NCBI GenBank assembly: GCA_007693765.1
Contig: RECZ01000065.1
Span: 1-64,000, forward strand
DNA from: Phycisphaerales bacterium
GTDB lineage: Bacteria > Planctomycetota > Phycisphaerae > Phycisphaerales > UBA1924
Direction of reading: 5' to 3'
DNA length: 64,000 bases
Below the pieces are notes generated by a model that was not told the DNA's origin, made no database searches, and was given only the letters and a program-made list of their open reading frames with translations. Position 1 is the stretch's first letter. Each line of letters opens with the position of its first letter. The position numbers and the translations under genes were made by a program. Positions 7,448-15,772 of the stretch are shown one piece after another.

Positions 7448-9613
7448 TTACGCGTTCGCCTCTTCGGTGGTCTCAGACTCGTCGCGGAGGACGGCCTTGC
7501 GGCTGAGCTTGATGCGGCCCTGGTCGTCGACGTTGATGACCTTGACCTTGATCACGTCGCCGATCTTCACCACGTCGTGCACGTTCTTGACGTAGCCGTC
7601 GGCCAGCTCGGAGATGTGGCACATGCCGTCGGTGCCGGGGGCGAGCTCGATGAAGGCGCCGAAGTCCTTCGTCGAGACGACCTTGCCCTCGAAGACGGTG
7701 CCGACCTTGATCTCGGCGCACATGGCCTCGATCTCGGCCTGCGCGCCGCGCATGCCGTCGGCGTCGTTGCCGGAGAGAACGACCTTGCCGTCGTCGTCGA
7801 CGTCGATCTGCACCTCGTACTTGTCCTGCAGGCCGCGGATCATCTTGCCGCCGGGGCCGATGAGCTTTCCGATCTTCTCCGGGTCGATCATGATGGTGAC
7901 CATGCGCGGGGCGTACTTGCTGACGTCCTCGCGAGGCGCGGGGATCACGGCCTCCATCTGCTCGATGATGTCGAGGCGACCCTTGCGTGCCTGCTCGAAG
8001 GTGCGCGTGATCTGGTCCATATTCAGGCCGCGGGCCTTGAGGTCGAGCTGCACGCCGGTGATGCCCTCGCGCGAGCCGGAGACCTTGAAGTCCATGTCGC
8101 CGAAGAAGTCCTCTTCACCGATGATGTCGGTGACGAAGACTTCCTTGCTGTCGTCGTCGTTGCTGAAGCGCCCGATGGAGATGCCGGCGACGGTGTTGCG
8201 GATGGGGACGCCGGCGTCCATCATCGCCAGGCAGCCGCCGCAGACGGACGCCATCGAGGACGACCCGTTGGACTCGGTGATGTCCGAGACGATGCGCACG
8301 GTGTAGCCGAACTGTTCGGGGTCTGGCAGCACGCCCACGAGCGAGCGCTCCGCGAGGGCGCCGTGGCCGATCTCACGACGGCCGGGACCCATGATGCGGC
8401 GGGCCTCGCCGGTGCAGAAGGGGGGGAAGTTGTAGTGCAGATAGAACTTTTTGGCGTACTCGGGCATCAGGCCGTCGACGATCTGCTCGTCCTTGCCGGT
8501 GCCGAGTGTGCAGGAGACGAGCGATTGCGTCTCGCCGCGCTGGAAGAAGGCCGAGCCGTGCGTGCGGGGGAAGATGCCGACGCTCATCTCGAGCGGGCGG
8601 ATCTCCTCGTACTTGCGGCCGTCGGCGCGGATGCCCTTCTCGACGATGAGGCGACGCGTGACCTTCTTCTCGAGCGTGCGGAGGGCCTCCTTGGCCATGG
8701 CGCGGCGCTTGGTGGATTCCTTCCACTCGGCGACGTTGCCGTCGGTCTTCTCGGGGAAGTGCTCGTCGAGGATCTGCTTCTTGAGCTCGTCGACGCGGGT
8801 GTTGCGCTCGTCCTTGCCCTTGATCTGGCGCGCCTCGGTCATGGCCTTCTCGGCCTTGTCCTTGACGAGCTTGACGACGTCGTCGCTGGGGAGCAGCAGC
8901 GAGGAGGCCATGCGCTTGGGGACGCCGGCCTTCGAGACGAGTTCGTCGATCATGCCGATGATCTCGAGGATGTGCTTGTAGCCGAACTCGATTGCCTCGA
9001 GCATCTCGGCCTCGGGGATCTCGGCGGCGCCGACCTCGATCATGTTCATGCCGTCCTTGTGGCCGGAGAGCACGAGGTCGAGGTCGCTGTAGTCGAGTTG
9101 CGTCGTGGTCGGGAAGAGCACGAAACGGGGGCCGTCGTCGGTGTGGATGCGGCCGACGCGGACGGTGGCGATCGGGCCGTCGAAGGGCGCATCCGAGATC
9201 GCCAGAGCCGCCGAGGCGCCGATGCCGGAGATCACGTCGGTGTCGTTCTGGCCGTCGTGGCTCATGACCCAGCACTGGATCTGGATCTCGTCGACGAACC
9301 CGTCCGGGAACAGCGGGCGGATCGGGCGGTCGATCATCCGCATCGTCAGGATTTCCTTCTCGTTCGGCGCGCCCTCACGCTTGCGGAAGCCGCCGGGGAA
9401 CTTGCCCGCGGCGGAGGTCTTCTCGCGGTAGTCGACGGCGAGGGGGAAGAAGTCGAGGCCCTCACGCGGGTCGGCGCGGACGACGGTCGCGAGCACGGAG
9501 CTCTCGCCGTACGTGACCATGACCGCGCTGCTGGCGAGCTTGGCGATCTTGCCCGTCTCGAACGTGAGCGTGCGCCCGCCGATCTCGCGGGAAATCTTGA
9601 TCTCTTTGGACAT
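7448..9613 (-). CDS. pnp: Polyribonucleotide nucleotidyltransferase (PNPase)
   Basis: Phosphorolytic 3'-5' exoribonuclease of mRNA turnover. The 721-residue protein has two RNase PH domains (the second from RRLIVEKGIRADGRKYEEIRP, ~residue 320, with the FFQRGETQSL active-site region), an all-alpha linker between them, a KH domain (IGKLIGPGGKMIRGLQ, ~residues 575-620) and a C-terminal S1 domain (EGKVVSTKDFGAFIEL to GRIKLSRKAVL). All are full length. It lies 209 bp downstream of rpsO on the same strand, the classic conserved rpsO-pnp order; in other bacteria the enzyme controls its own message through this leader. The start ATG is at 9611-9613. Confidence 0.97.
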   Translation of the reverse strand: MSKEIKISREIGGRTLTFETGKIAKLASSAVMVTYGESSVLATVVRADPREGLDFFPLAVDYREKTSAAGKFPGGFRKREGAPNEKEILTMRMIDRPIRPLFPDGFVDEIQIQCWVMSHDGQNDTDVISGIGASAALAISDAPFDGPIATVRVGRIHTDDGPRFVLFPTTTQLDYSDLDLVLSGHKDGMNMIEVGAAEIPEAEMLEAIEFGYKHILEIIGMIDELVSKAGVPKRMASSLLLPSDDVVKLVKDKAEKAMTEARQIKGKDERNTRVDELKKQILDEHFPEKTDGNVAEWKESTKRRAMAKEALRTLEKKVTRRLIVEKGIRADGRKYEEIRPLEMSVGIFPRTHGSAFFQRGETQSLVSCTLGTGKDEQIVDGLMPEYAKKFYLHYNFPPFCTGEARRIMGPGRREIGHGALAERSLVGVLPDPEQFGYTVRIVSDITESNGSSSMASVCGGCLAMMDAGVPIRNTVAGISIGRFSNDDDSKEVFVTDIIGEEDFFGDMDFKVSGSREGITGVQLDLKARGLNMDQITRTFEQARKGRLDIIEQMEAVIPAPREDVSKYAPRMVTIMIDPEKIGKLIGPGGKMIRGLQDKYEVQIDVDDDGKVVLSGNDADGMRGAQAEIEAMCAEIKVGTVFEGKVVSTKDFGAFIELAPGTDGMCHISELADGYVKNVHDVVKIGDVIKVKVINVDDQGRIKLSRKAVLRDESETTEEANA

Positions 9614-9822
9614 GTGTACTGCCTTCTGCGTGTGCGCGGCGCCGTGTGTCCCGTGGACGAACGGACGGGGGCGTCGCGGCCGTGTTGCGCGGCGGGCCTC
9701 AACTATGAGGGGCAGAAGGCATGGTCCAGCAAGCGCGATCGTCGCGGCGTCTGGCTCGTGCCCACTGCCGCTCGGTCAAGCGCCAAGCCGCAGGGTGGAG
9801 GGTCGTCCTGCGTGCCGCTCGC

Positions 9823-10092
9823 TTACTTGCGCAAGCCGAGCCGCTGGATAAGTGACAGGTACCGCTCGCGCTCGGTGCGCGCGAGGTATCGGAGCAGCCG
9901 GTTGCGCTTGCTGACCATCATCAGCAGGCCTCGACGGCTGGCGAAGTCGTGCTTGTGGAGCTTCAGGTGCTCGGTGAGCTCCTTGATGCGCGCCGTCAGG
10001 ATCGCGACCTGGACCTCGGGCGATCCCGTGTCGTTGTCGTGAACGCGGTTCTCTTGGACAACAGATGCTCGACGCTCGGCGGTGATGGACAC
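9823..10092 (-). CDS. rpsO: 30S ribosomal protein S15
   Basis: Binds the central domain of 16S rRNA early in small-subunit assembly. The family block [16 protein letters not shown], then [19 protein letters not shown] and the C-terminal [12 protein letters not shown], are intact. Choosing the GTG at 10090-10092 gives exactly 89 residues, the usual S15 length, beginning (V)[11 protein letters not shown] as in homologues; the longer open frame upstream has no similarity. It heads the rpsO-pnp pair. A promoter at 10207-10235 predicts a leader of about 108 nt, where S15 represses its own translation in several bacteria; that control is an inference here. Confidence 0.95.
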   Translation of the reverse strand: MSITAERRASVVQENRVHDNDTGSPEVQVAILTARIKELTEHLKLHKHDFASRRGLLMMVSKRNRLLRYLARTERERYLSLIQRLGLRK

Positions 10093-10206
10093 AGAGAATT
10101 TCTCGCTGCACGGCGCGACGTGGGCGTGAGCCCCGCTCGCCTGAGGTGACCGGATTGAAAGACAACGACACCGCAAAGCCCGGCGCGGGCAGGGCGGAAT
10201 CGCCTC

Positions 10207-10235
10207 AGGATAGCCGGAACTCCCCCGTCAATCAA
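10207..10235 (-). promoter_or_regulatory. Predicted promoter of rpsO-pnp
   Basis: On the minus strand TTGATT (10230-10235) and TATCCT (10207-10212) are 17 nt apart, about 115 nt upstream of the rpsO GTG. The leader contains CCTCAGG (complement of 10140-10146), which could pair with CCTGAGG just at the transcript 5' end. Confidence 0.5.
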
Positions 10236-10329
10236 CCAAACGCCCCCGCCGCACCCGCCACCCCCAGGGCGCCGTAGCCACGCCCCAGCCTCGGATGCCC
10301 CTTACGGCCAGCGGGGAGCCCGGGCAGGC

Positions 10330-11250
10330 TCACATGAGGGCTAGGGAGTCGCGGACGCCCAGCGTGGCGTAGATCTCCCGCGTCGCCTTCGAGCGATTGA
10401 GGGTGTAGAGGTGGATGCCGCGGACGTTGTGGTCCAGAAGCTCCATGCACTGCTGAGTGGCCCAGTGGACGCCGACCCGGCGGGCCCCGGCGTCGTCGGC
10501 GCAGCGGTCGAGGGCCCTGAGCAGCGGGGCGGGGAAGCGGGAGCAGAGCGCCAGCTCGGCCATCCGCTTCATGCCGCCGATGGAGGTGATGGGCATGACC
10601 CCGGCGATGATGGGGACGGTGATGCCCGCGATCTCGCAGCGCTCGCGGAAGTCGTAAAAGTCGCGATTGTCGAAGAAGAGCTGGGTGATGATGAAGTCGG
10701 CGCCCTCGTCCACCTTGGCCTTGAGGTGGTCCATCTCGTGCAGTCGGTTGGGGGTGGCGGGGTGGCCCTCGGGGAAACCGGCCACGCCTACGCCGAAGCC
10801 CCGCGGGTCGGGGATCAGGCCTCCGGCGTGGCGGTCCTTGAACTGGCGGATGAAGCGGACGAGGTCGGAGGCGTACCGGAACGCGTCGCGGGAGCGGTCG
10901 TGGTCGGGCATGCCGCGAGGGGTGTCGCCGCCCAGCGCGAGGATGTTCGAGACGCCCGCTCGCGCGTAATTCTCAAGAAGGTCGTAGATCTCCGCCTCGG
11001 TGTGACAGACGCACGTCAGGTGCGGCATGGGGTCGAGAGCGGTCTCCTTCTTGATGCGCAGGACGAGATCGTGCGTCACCTGACGCGTGCCGCCGCCCGC
11101 CCCGTAGGTCACGGAGACGAAGGAGGGCCGGAGCGCCTCGAGCTCGGCGATGGCGTTGAACAGCGACTCCGCGGCCCCGTCGTCCTTGGGGGGGAAGAAC
11201 TCGAAGGAGACCGTCGTCGAACGCTGCTTGAAGATGTCTTGGATGTGCAT
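10330..11250 (-). CDS. metF: 5,10-methylenetetrahydrofolate reductase
   Basis: Flavoenzyme reducing methylene-THF to methyl-THF, the methyl donor for methionine synthesis. The 306-residue TIM-barrel protein has the N-terminal VSFEFFPPKDDGAAESLF (catalytic Glu in the FEFFPP motif), PSFVSVTYGAGGG, the NILALGGDTP flavin region and FIITQLFFDNRDFYDF; length matches MetF (~290-300). It starts 17 nt after the DoxX-like gene and lies downstream of ahcY, so it belongs with the methyl cycle: AhcY regenerates homocysteine and MetF supplies the methyl group to turn it back to methionine. A methionine synthase is not in the window. Confidence 0.96.
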   Translation of the reverse strand: MHIQDIFKQRSTTVSFEFFPPKDDGAAESLFNAIAELEALRPSFVSVTYGAGGGTRQVTHDLVLRIKKETALDPMPHLTCVCHTEAEIYDLLENYARAGVSNILALGGDTPRGMPDHDRSRDAFRYASDLVRFIRQFKDRHAGGLIPDPRGFGVGVAGFPEGHPATPNRLHEMDHLKAKVDEGADFIITQLFFDNRDFYDFRERCEIAGITVPIIAGVMPITSIGGMKRMAELALCSRFPAPLLRALDRCADDAGARRVGVHWATQQCMELLDHNVRGIHLYTLNRSKATREIYATLGVRDSLALM

Positions 11251-11266
11251 GGGCTGTCGTCTGTGG

Positions 11267-11731
11267 TTATCCGCCGCGGATGCGATTGGTCGCGCTGCGG
11301 ACGATGTAATCGGCGGTGATGTAGTCCCTGGGGCCGGCGACCCACGCGAGGCCGACGAGGCCGATGGCGATCGCGAGCGTGTTGGCGGGCAGGGCGCTCA
11401 TGGGGTTCTGGATCTGATGCGCCGCGGCGCCCACGACGATCACCAGCATGAGCAGCCACGAGGAAAAACGCACGAGGAAGCCCAGCAGCACGAGGCCGCC
11501 GCACACCAGCGAGATCCACGCGTCGGCGTACCCTGCGGCCCACGCCATCCACGTCGGTAGGCCCGATCCGGCCAGCGGGTCCGCGTAGTGCGTCTTGGCC
11601 GCCCGCTCGCCGAGGCCGCCCATGGTCAGCACCATGTGCCAGCCGCGGATGAAGAACCACCCGCCGACGAGCAGGCGCAGGAAGAAACCGACCTGAGCAT
11701 GGGCGAGCGTGGAGTTGGCGGACTCTGGCAT
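11267..11731 (-). CDS. DoxX-like integral membrane protein
   Basis: A 154-residue inner-membrane protein with four predicted transmembrane segments: residues ~15-32, ~63-84 (MAWAAGYADAWISLVCGGLVLLG region), ~88-105 and ~113-132. The order and the FFLRLLVGGWFFIRG opening resemble the DoxX/SURF4-like family, whose members are often poorly defined redox-linked proteins. It has a strong AGGAG ribosome binding site at 11741-11747 directly after the T-run of the ahcY terminator, and its stop lies 17 nt from metF, so doxX-metF form one unit. Why such a protein sits inside a methyl-cycle cluster is unknown. Confidence 0.7.
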   Translation of the reverse strand: MPESANSTLAHAQVGFFLRLLVGGWFFIRGWHMVLTMGGLGERAAKTHYADPLAGSGLPTWMAWAAGYADAWISLVCGGLVLLGFLVRFSSWLLMLVIVVGAAAHQIQNPMSALPANTLAIAIGLVGLAWVAGPRDYITADYIVRSATNRIRGG

Positions 11732-11747
11732 CTTCGGGCGTCTCCTG

Positions 11748-11786
11748 AAAAAGGGCCGATCGACGCGTGTGCGCCGACCGGCCCTT
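11748..11786 (-). terminator. Intrinsic terminator after ahcY
   Basis: AAGGGCCG and CGGCCCTT (arms at 11751-11758 and 11779-11786) form a stem that continues inward with TCG/CGA and CGC/GCG pairs across single mismatches. On the minus strand the stem is followed by TTTTT. It lies 27-65 nt past the ahcY stop, and the T-run touches the ribosome binding site of the next gene, so read-through would be needed for ahcY-doxX-metF cotranscription. Confidence 0.75.
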
Positions 11787-11812
11787 GGATCGTCCGTACG
11801 GGGCGGCGCGGA

Positions 11813-13330
<1,518 letters not shown>

Positions 13331-13420
13331 GAGTGAGTCTCCTTGCGGTGTCGTGTCGTTGCGTGTGGTTTGCGAGATGCTTCGACGGGCGGGTGTGTTC
13401 GCCGGCGCCGACGCGTTGGA

Positions 13421-14380
13421 TCATGCATCCGCGGGGTTTCTGCCCGTCGCGGCGAAAAGACTAGGGCCCTTGGCGTTGGGATGGCCGGGCAGCGGCACGA
13501 CGCGCGCGCCGACGTACCCGGCTTCTTCGAAGGCCTCGACGATTGCTTCCTCATTGAAGCCGAGCCGCCGATGGCCCATGGAGTGGCGGTACTCGACGCG
13601 GTCGTGCTCGAACATGTCGATGACGAGCGCCACGCCGCCCGGCCGGAGCGTGCGCCGGATCGAGGCCAACGCCGCGGCGGGGGAATCGACGTGGTGCAGC
13701 AACAACGCGCAGACCGCGCCGTCGAGCGAGTTCGGTTCGAGCGGGAGATCCTCCACGCTCGCGCGCACGAACTCGACGTTGGTGTGATCGCGCAACCGCT
13801 TTTTGGCCGCCTTCAGCATCGCGGCGGACTGATCGACGGCGATCACGCGGCGCACGTGCCCGGCGAGCAGCTCGCACACGTTGCCCGTGCCGCAGCCGAT
13901 GTCGGCGACCGACCACTCCGAGGGCAGCAGCGCGAGCAATGCGTTGGCGGTGAACCCATCGCCGAAGAGCTCGTTGCGGACGTCGTCCCACGCCCCGGCG
14001 ACGCGCCCGAAGAAGGCCTGGCTGTCGGTCCGGCGGGCGCTCAGGACGAGGTCGAGCCGGCGCGCATCCTCTCGGAGGTCGGCGTTCTCGCCGAGCTGGG
14101 CGCGAACGGTCAGCCACAGGGCGCGCATCTCGGGGGGTAGATCGTCGTGGATCAGGCGGTACAGCGTCGCCGTGCCCTCGGAACGCTTCACCAGCCAGCC
14201 CCCGTCGCTCAATAGCTTCAGGTGGCGGCTGACGGTGGACTGGGGCATCTGCACGATCTGGGCGACCTCGCCAACGCTCAGTTCCGTCTGCTCGAGCATG
14301 CGGCAGATGCGCAGGCGGACCATCTCGCTCAGCACGGCGAGACGCTCGGTGACGGGGGCTTGGGAGGGGGATCGCTTCAT
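13421..14380 (-). CDS. ArsR-family regulator fused to a SAM-dependent methyltransferase domain (SahR-like)
   Basis: Probable repressor of the methyl-cycle genes. Residues ~8-90 form a winged helix of the ArsR type (LAVLSEMVRLRICRMLEQ, recognition helix in MPQSTVSRHLKLLSDGG); residues ~145-260 form a class I methyltransferase fold with motif I VADIGCGTGNVCELL, acidic VDQSAAMLKAA and the ALLLHHVDSPAAAL region. In Proteobacteria, ArsR regulators called SahR, some with this fusion, sense S-adenosylhomocysteine and control ahcY and metF; the same fold and the location just upstream of ahcY make that the best guess. The ATG at 14378-14380 gives 319 residues and overlaps the operator. Whether the methyltransferase domain is catalytic or only a sensor is unknown. 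Confidence 0.8.
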   Translation of the reverse strand: MKRSPSQAPVTERLAVLSEMVRLRICRMLEQTELSVGEVAQIVQMPQSTVSRHLKLLSDGGWLVKRSEGTATLYRLIHDDLPPEMRALWLTVRAQLGENADLREDARRLDLVLSARRTDSQAFFGRVAGAWDDVRNELFGDGFTANALLALLPSEWSVADIGCGTGNVCELLAGHVRRVIAVDQSAAMLKAAKKRLRDHTNVEFVRASVEDLPLEPNSLDGAVCALLLHHVDSPAAALASIRRTLRPGGVALVIDMFEHDRVEYRHSMGHRRLGFNEEAIVEAFEEAGYVGARVVPLPGHPNAKGPSLFAATGRNPADA

Positions 14381-14397
14381 CCGTTTATCCGGATGAA
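14376..14397 (-). promoter_or_regulatory. Operator overlapping the -10 box and start codon of the ArsR-methyltransferase gene
   Basis: A perfect inverted repeat, arms TTCATCCG (14376-14383) and CGGATGAA (14390-14397) with a 6-nt spacer. One arm touches the -10 hexamer and the other contains the ATG. Occupancy by a dimeric winged-helix repressor would block both RNA polymerase and initiation, the expected layout for autorepression. No second copy was found in front of ahcY or doxX-metF. Confidence 0.7.
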
Positions 14398-14425
14398 TTG
14401 TAGAAGCAATCCCCGGCCGCTTCAA
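14397..14425 (-). promoter_or_regulatory. Promoter of the ArsR-methyltransferase/ahcY transcript
   Basis: TTGAAG (14420-14425) and TACAAT (14397-14402) on the minus strand, spaced by 17 nt. The -10 box ends only 16 nt before the ATG, so the message would have a leader of roughly 9 nt and no room for a Shine-Dalgarno site. Confidence 0.7.
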
Positions 14426-14481
14426 GCCGGGCACGGCCCATCCACGTCGGGGACGGCCGGGGGGTCGCCTCCCGCTGAGGC

Positions 14482-15162
14482 TTACTCGCGTTCGGCGGGC
14501 ACCTGAACGAAGGTCGGGCCCGGCGTGCCGCCCAGATCGCGGATCATCCCGATCACGCGCTGGTCGCCGGCGTCCAGCCAGGAAGCCATGCGGAGACGCT
14601 TGATCGCACGCGGCTCATCTCCGATCGCCGCGTAGAACTCGGCGAGGGCGAACTGCGGCTCGACACTGACGCCGCCGTCGATCCGAGCCGCGGTGAGCAG
14701 GGCCCGTTCCGCGGTGTCGGCGTCGCCGGTGCGGGCGGCGAACCGCCCGAAGCGGACCCAATCGACGGGGGACTGGCGCTCCTCGGCGCGTTCCCGAAGG
14801 AATCGCATCGCGGCGCCCGTGTCGCCGCCACGGTGCATGGCCTCGGCGAGCAGGCCGACCGCCGCGTCCCGATCCGGGAAGAGCGTGTGGGCGACTTCGA
14901 GGTGGTCGCGTGCGTGACGGGGGCGGTCCAGCGCCAGCAAGGCACGGCCCATCCCGACGCGGGACTCGTAGCGACCCGGGGAGCGGTCGATCGATTCTTC
15001 GAAGTCGGACGCCGCTTCGGCGTAGCGGCCTCGTTCGAGGTTCTTCATGCCGCTCTCTTCGAGCATGAGGATCGACCGCTGGCCGCAGCCACCGAGGGCG
15101 AGCAAGGTGGTGAGGACGGTGATCAGGGCGAACGCGGGTGCGGCGCCGGGCGTGATGCGCAT
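14482..15162 (-). CDS. TPR-repeat lipoprotein
   Basis: A 226-residue exported protein of unknown specific role. Residues 1-28 are a lipoprotein signal ending in the lipobox LGGC; the rest is helical with tetratricopeptide-like units (KNLERGRYAEAASDFEESID, then GRALLALDRPRHARDHLEVA, and DTAERALLTAARID). TPR lipoproteins usually act as scaffolds at the outer membrane. The ATG at 15160-15162 has GGAG about 8 nt upstream; 146 further in-frame codons upstream look non-coding. It is downstream of nothing on its strand that would make an operon and is 101 bp from the ArsR-methyltransferase promoter. Confidence 0.75.
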   Translation of the reverse strand: MRITPGAAPAFALITVLTTLLALGGCGQRSILMLEESGMKNLERGRYAEAASDFEESIDRSPGRYESRVGMGRALLALDRPRHARDHLEVAHTLFPDRDAAVGLLAEAMHRGGDTGAAMRFLRERAEERQSPVDWVRFGRFAARTGDADTAERALLTAARIDGGVSVEPQFALAEFYAAIGDEPRAIKRLRMASWLDAGDQRVIGMIRDLGGTPGPTFVQVPAERE

Positions 15163-15336
15163 TCGAGAATCTCCGGGTGTCGCCGCACGCCGCCCCGCTG
15201 CGGAGGGGGGCGACCGAACGGGGACGGTACTGGCGTGGATCACCCATCCTATCGGACGCCCCCGCCCCTGCCCATGACCGACCTCCCTCCAAGCCCCGGG
15301 TGAGCAGGGGAGCGGGGTACGCCGCACAATGCCCGG

Positions 15337-15720
15337 ATGCCGCGTGCCGTTCTGCTCCATCACGAACTGCCCGACGGCACATCGCACTTCGATTGGCTGC
15401 TCGAACGCGTGGGCGGCGAGCAGGAGGGCCGGTGCCCGACGTGGCGGGTGTCGGAGCGGATCGACCGCGGCGACGCGGGACGCTTCAGCGCAGAACGGCT
15501 GCCCGACCACCGGACCTTCTATCTCACCCACGAGGGCCCCGTGAGCGGCGGACGGGGCGAGGTGATGCGGGTCGCTTCGGGCGTCGTCCGCGAGATGCAC
15601 GAAGCCCCGGAGATGGTCACGGCCGTCGTCGCTTGGGACACCGGCGCGACCGTGGCGTACAGGGGGGAGCCCACGGGCGATGGCCAGACGTGGGTGTTCC
15701 GAGCGACGCCAACCGACTGA
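15337..15720 (+). CDS. Stand-alone LigD_N-like (3'-phosphoesterase fold) protein
   Basis: A 127-residue protein that resembles the N-terminal phosphoesterase domain of bacterial ligase D and its short planctomycete relatives. Seen are LLHHELPDGTSHFDWLLE near the N-terminus, where LigD domains have a His-x-x-x-(His/Phe)-Asp-(Leu/Trp)-x-Leu-Glu core, and LPDHRTFYL followed by HEGPVSGGRGEVMR, a block I associate with this small family. In LigD the domain trims 3' ends during non-homologous end joining; here no ligase or Ku gene is nearby, so the substrate is unknown. It starts 174 bp from the divergent TPR gene and precedes asnB by 52 bp. Confidence 0.55.
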   Translation: MPRAVLLHHELPDGTSHFDWLLERVGGEQEGRCPTWRVSERIDRGDAGRFSAERLPDHRTFYLTHEGPVSGGRGEVMRVASGVVREMHEAPEMVTAVVAWDTGATVAYRGEPTGDGQTWVFRATPTD

Positions 15721-15772
15721 TCACGGCGCCGCTGTGATGCCGGGGTGTGCGCCTCGCCGATAGTGAGCCCAT

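Noticed and set aside
13331-13420. Possible S-adenosylhomocysteine or SAM riboswitch in front of ahcY
   Set aside because: The 90-bp gap lacks the conserved cores of the SAH or SAM classes that I know and holds only a ribosome binding site; control is better explained by the ArsR-type operator.
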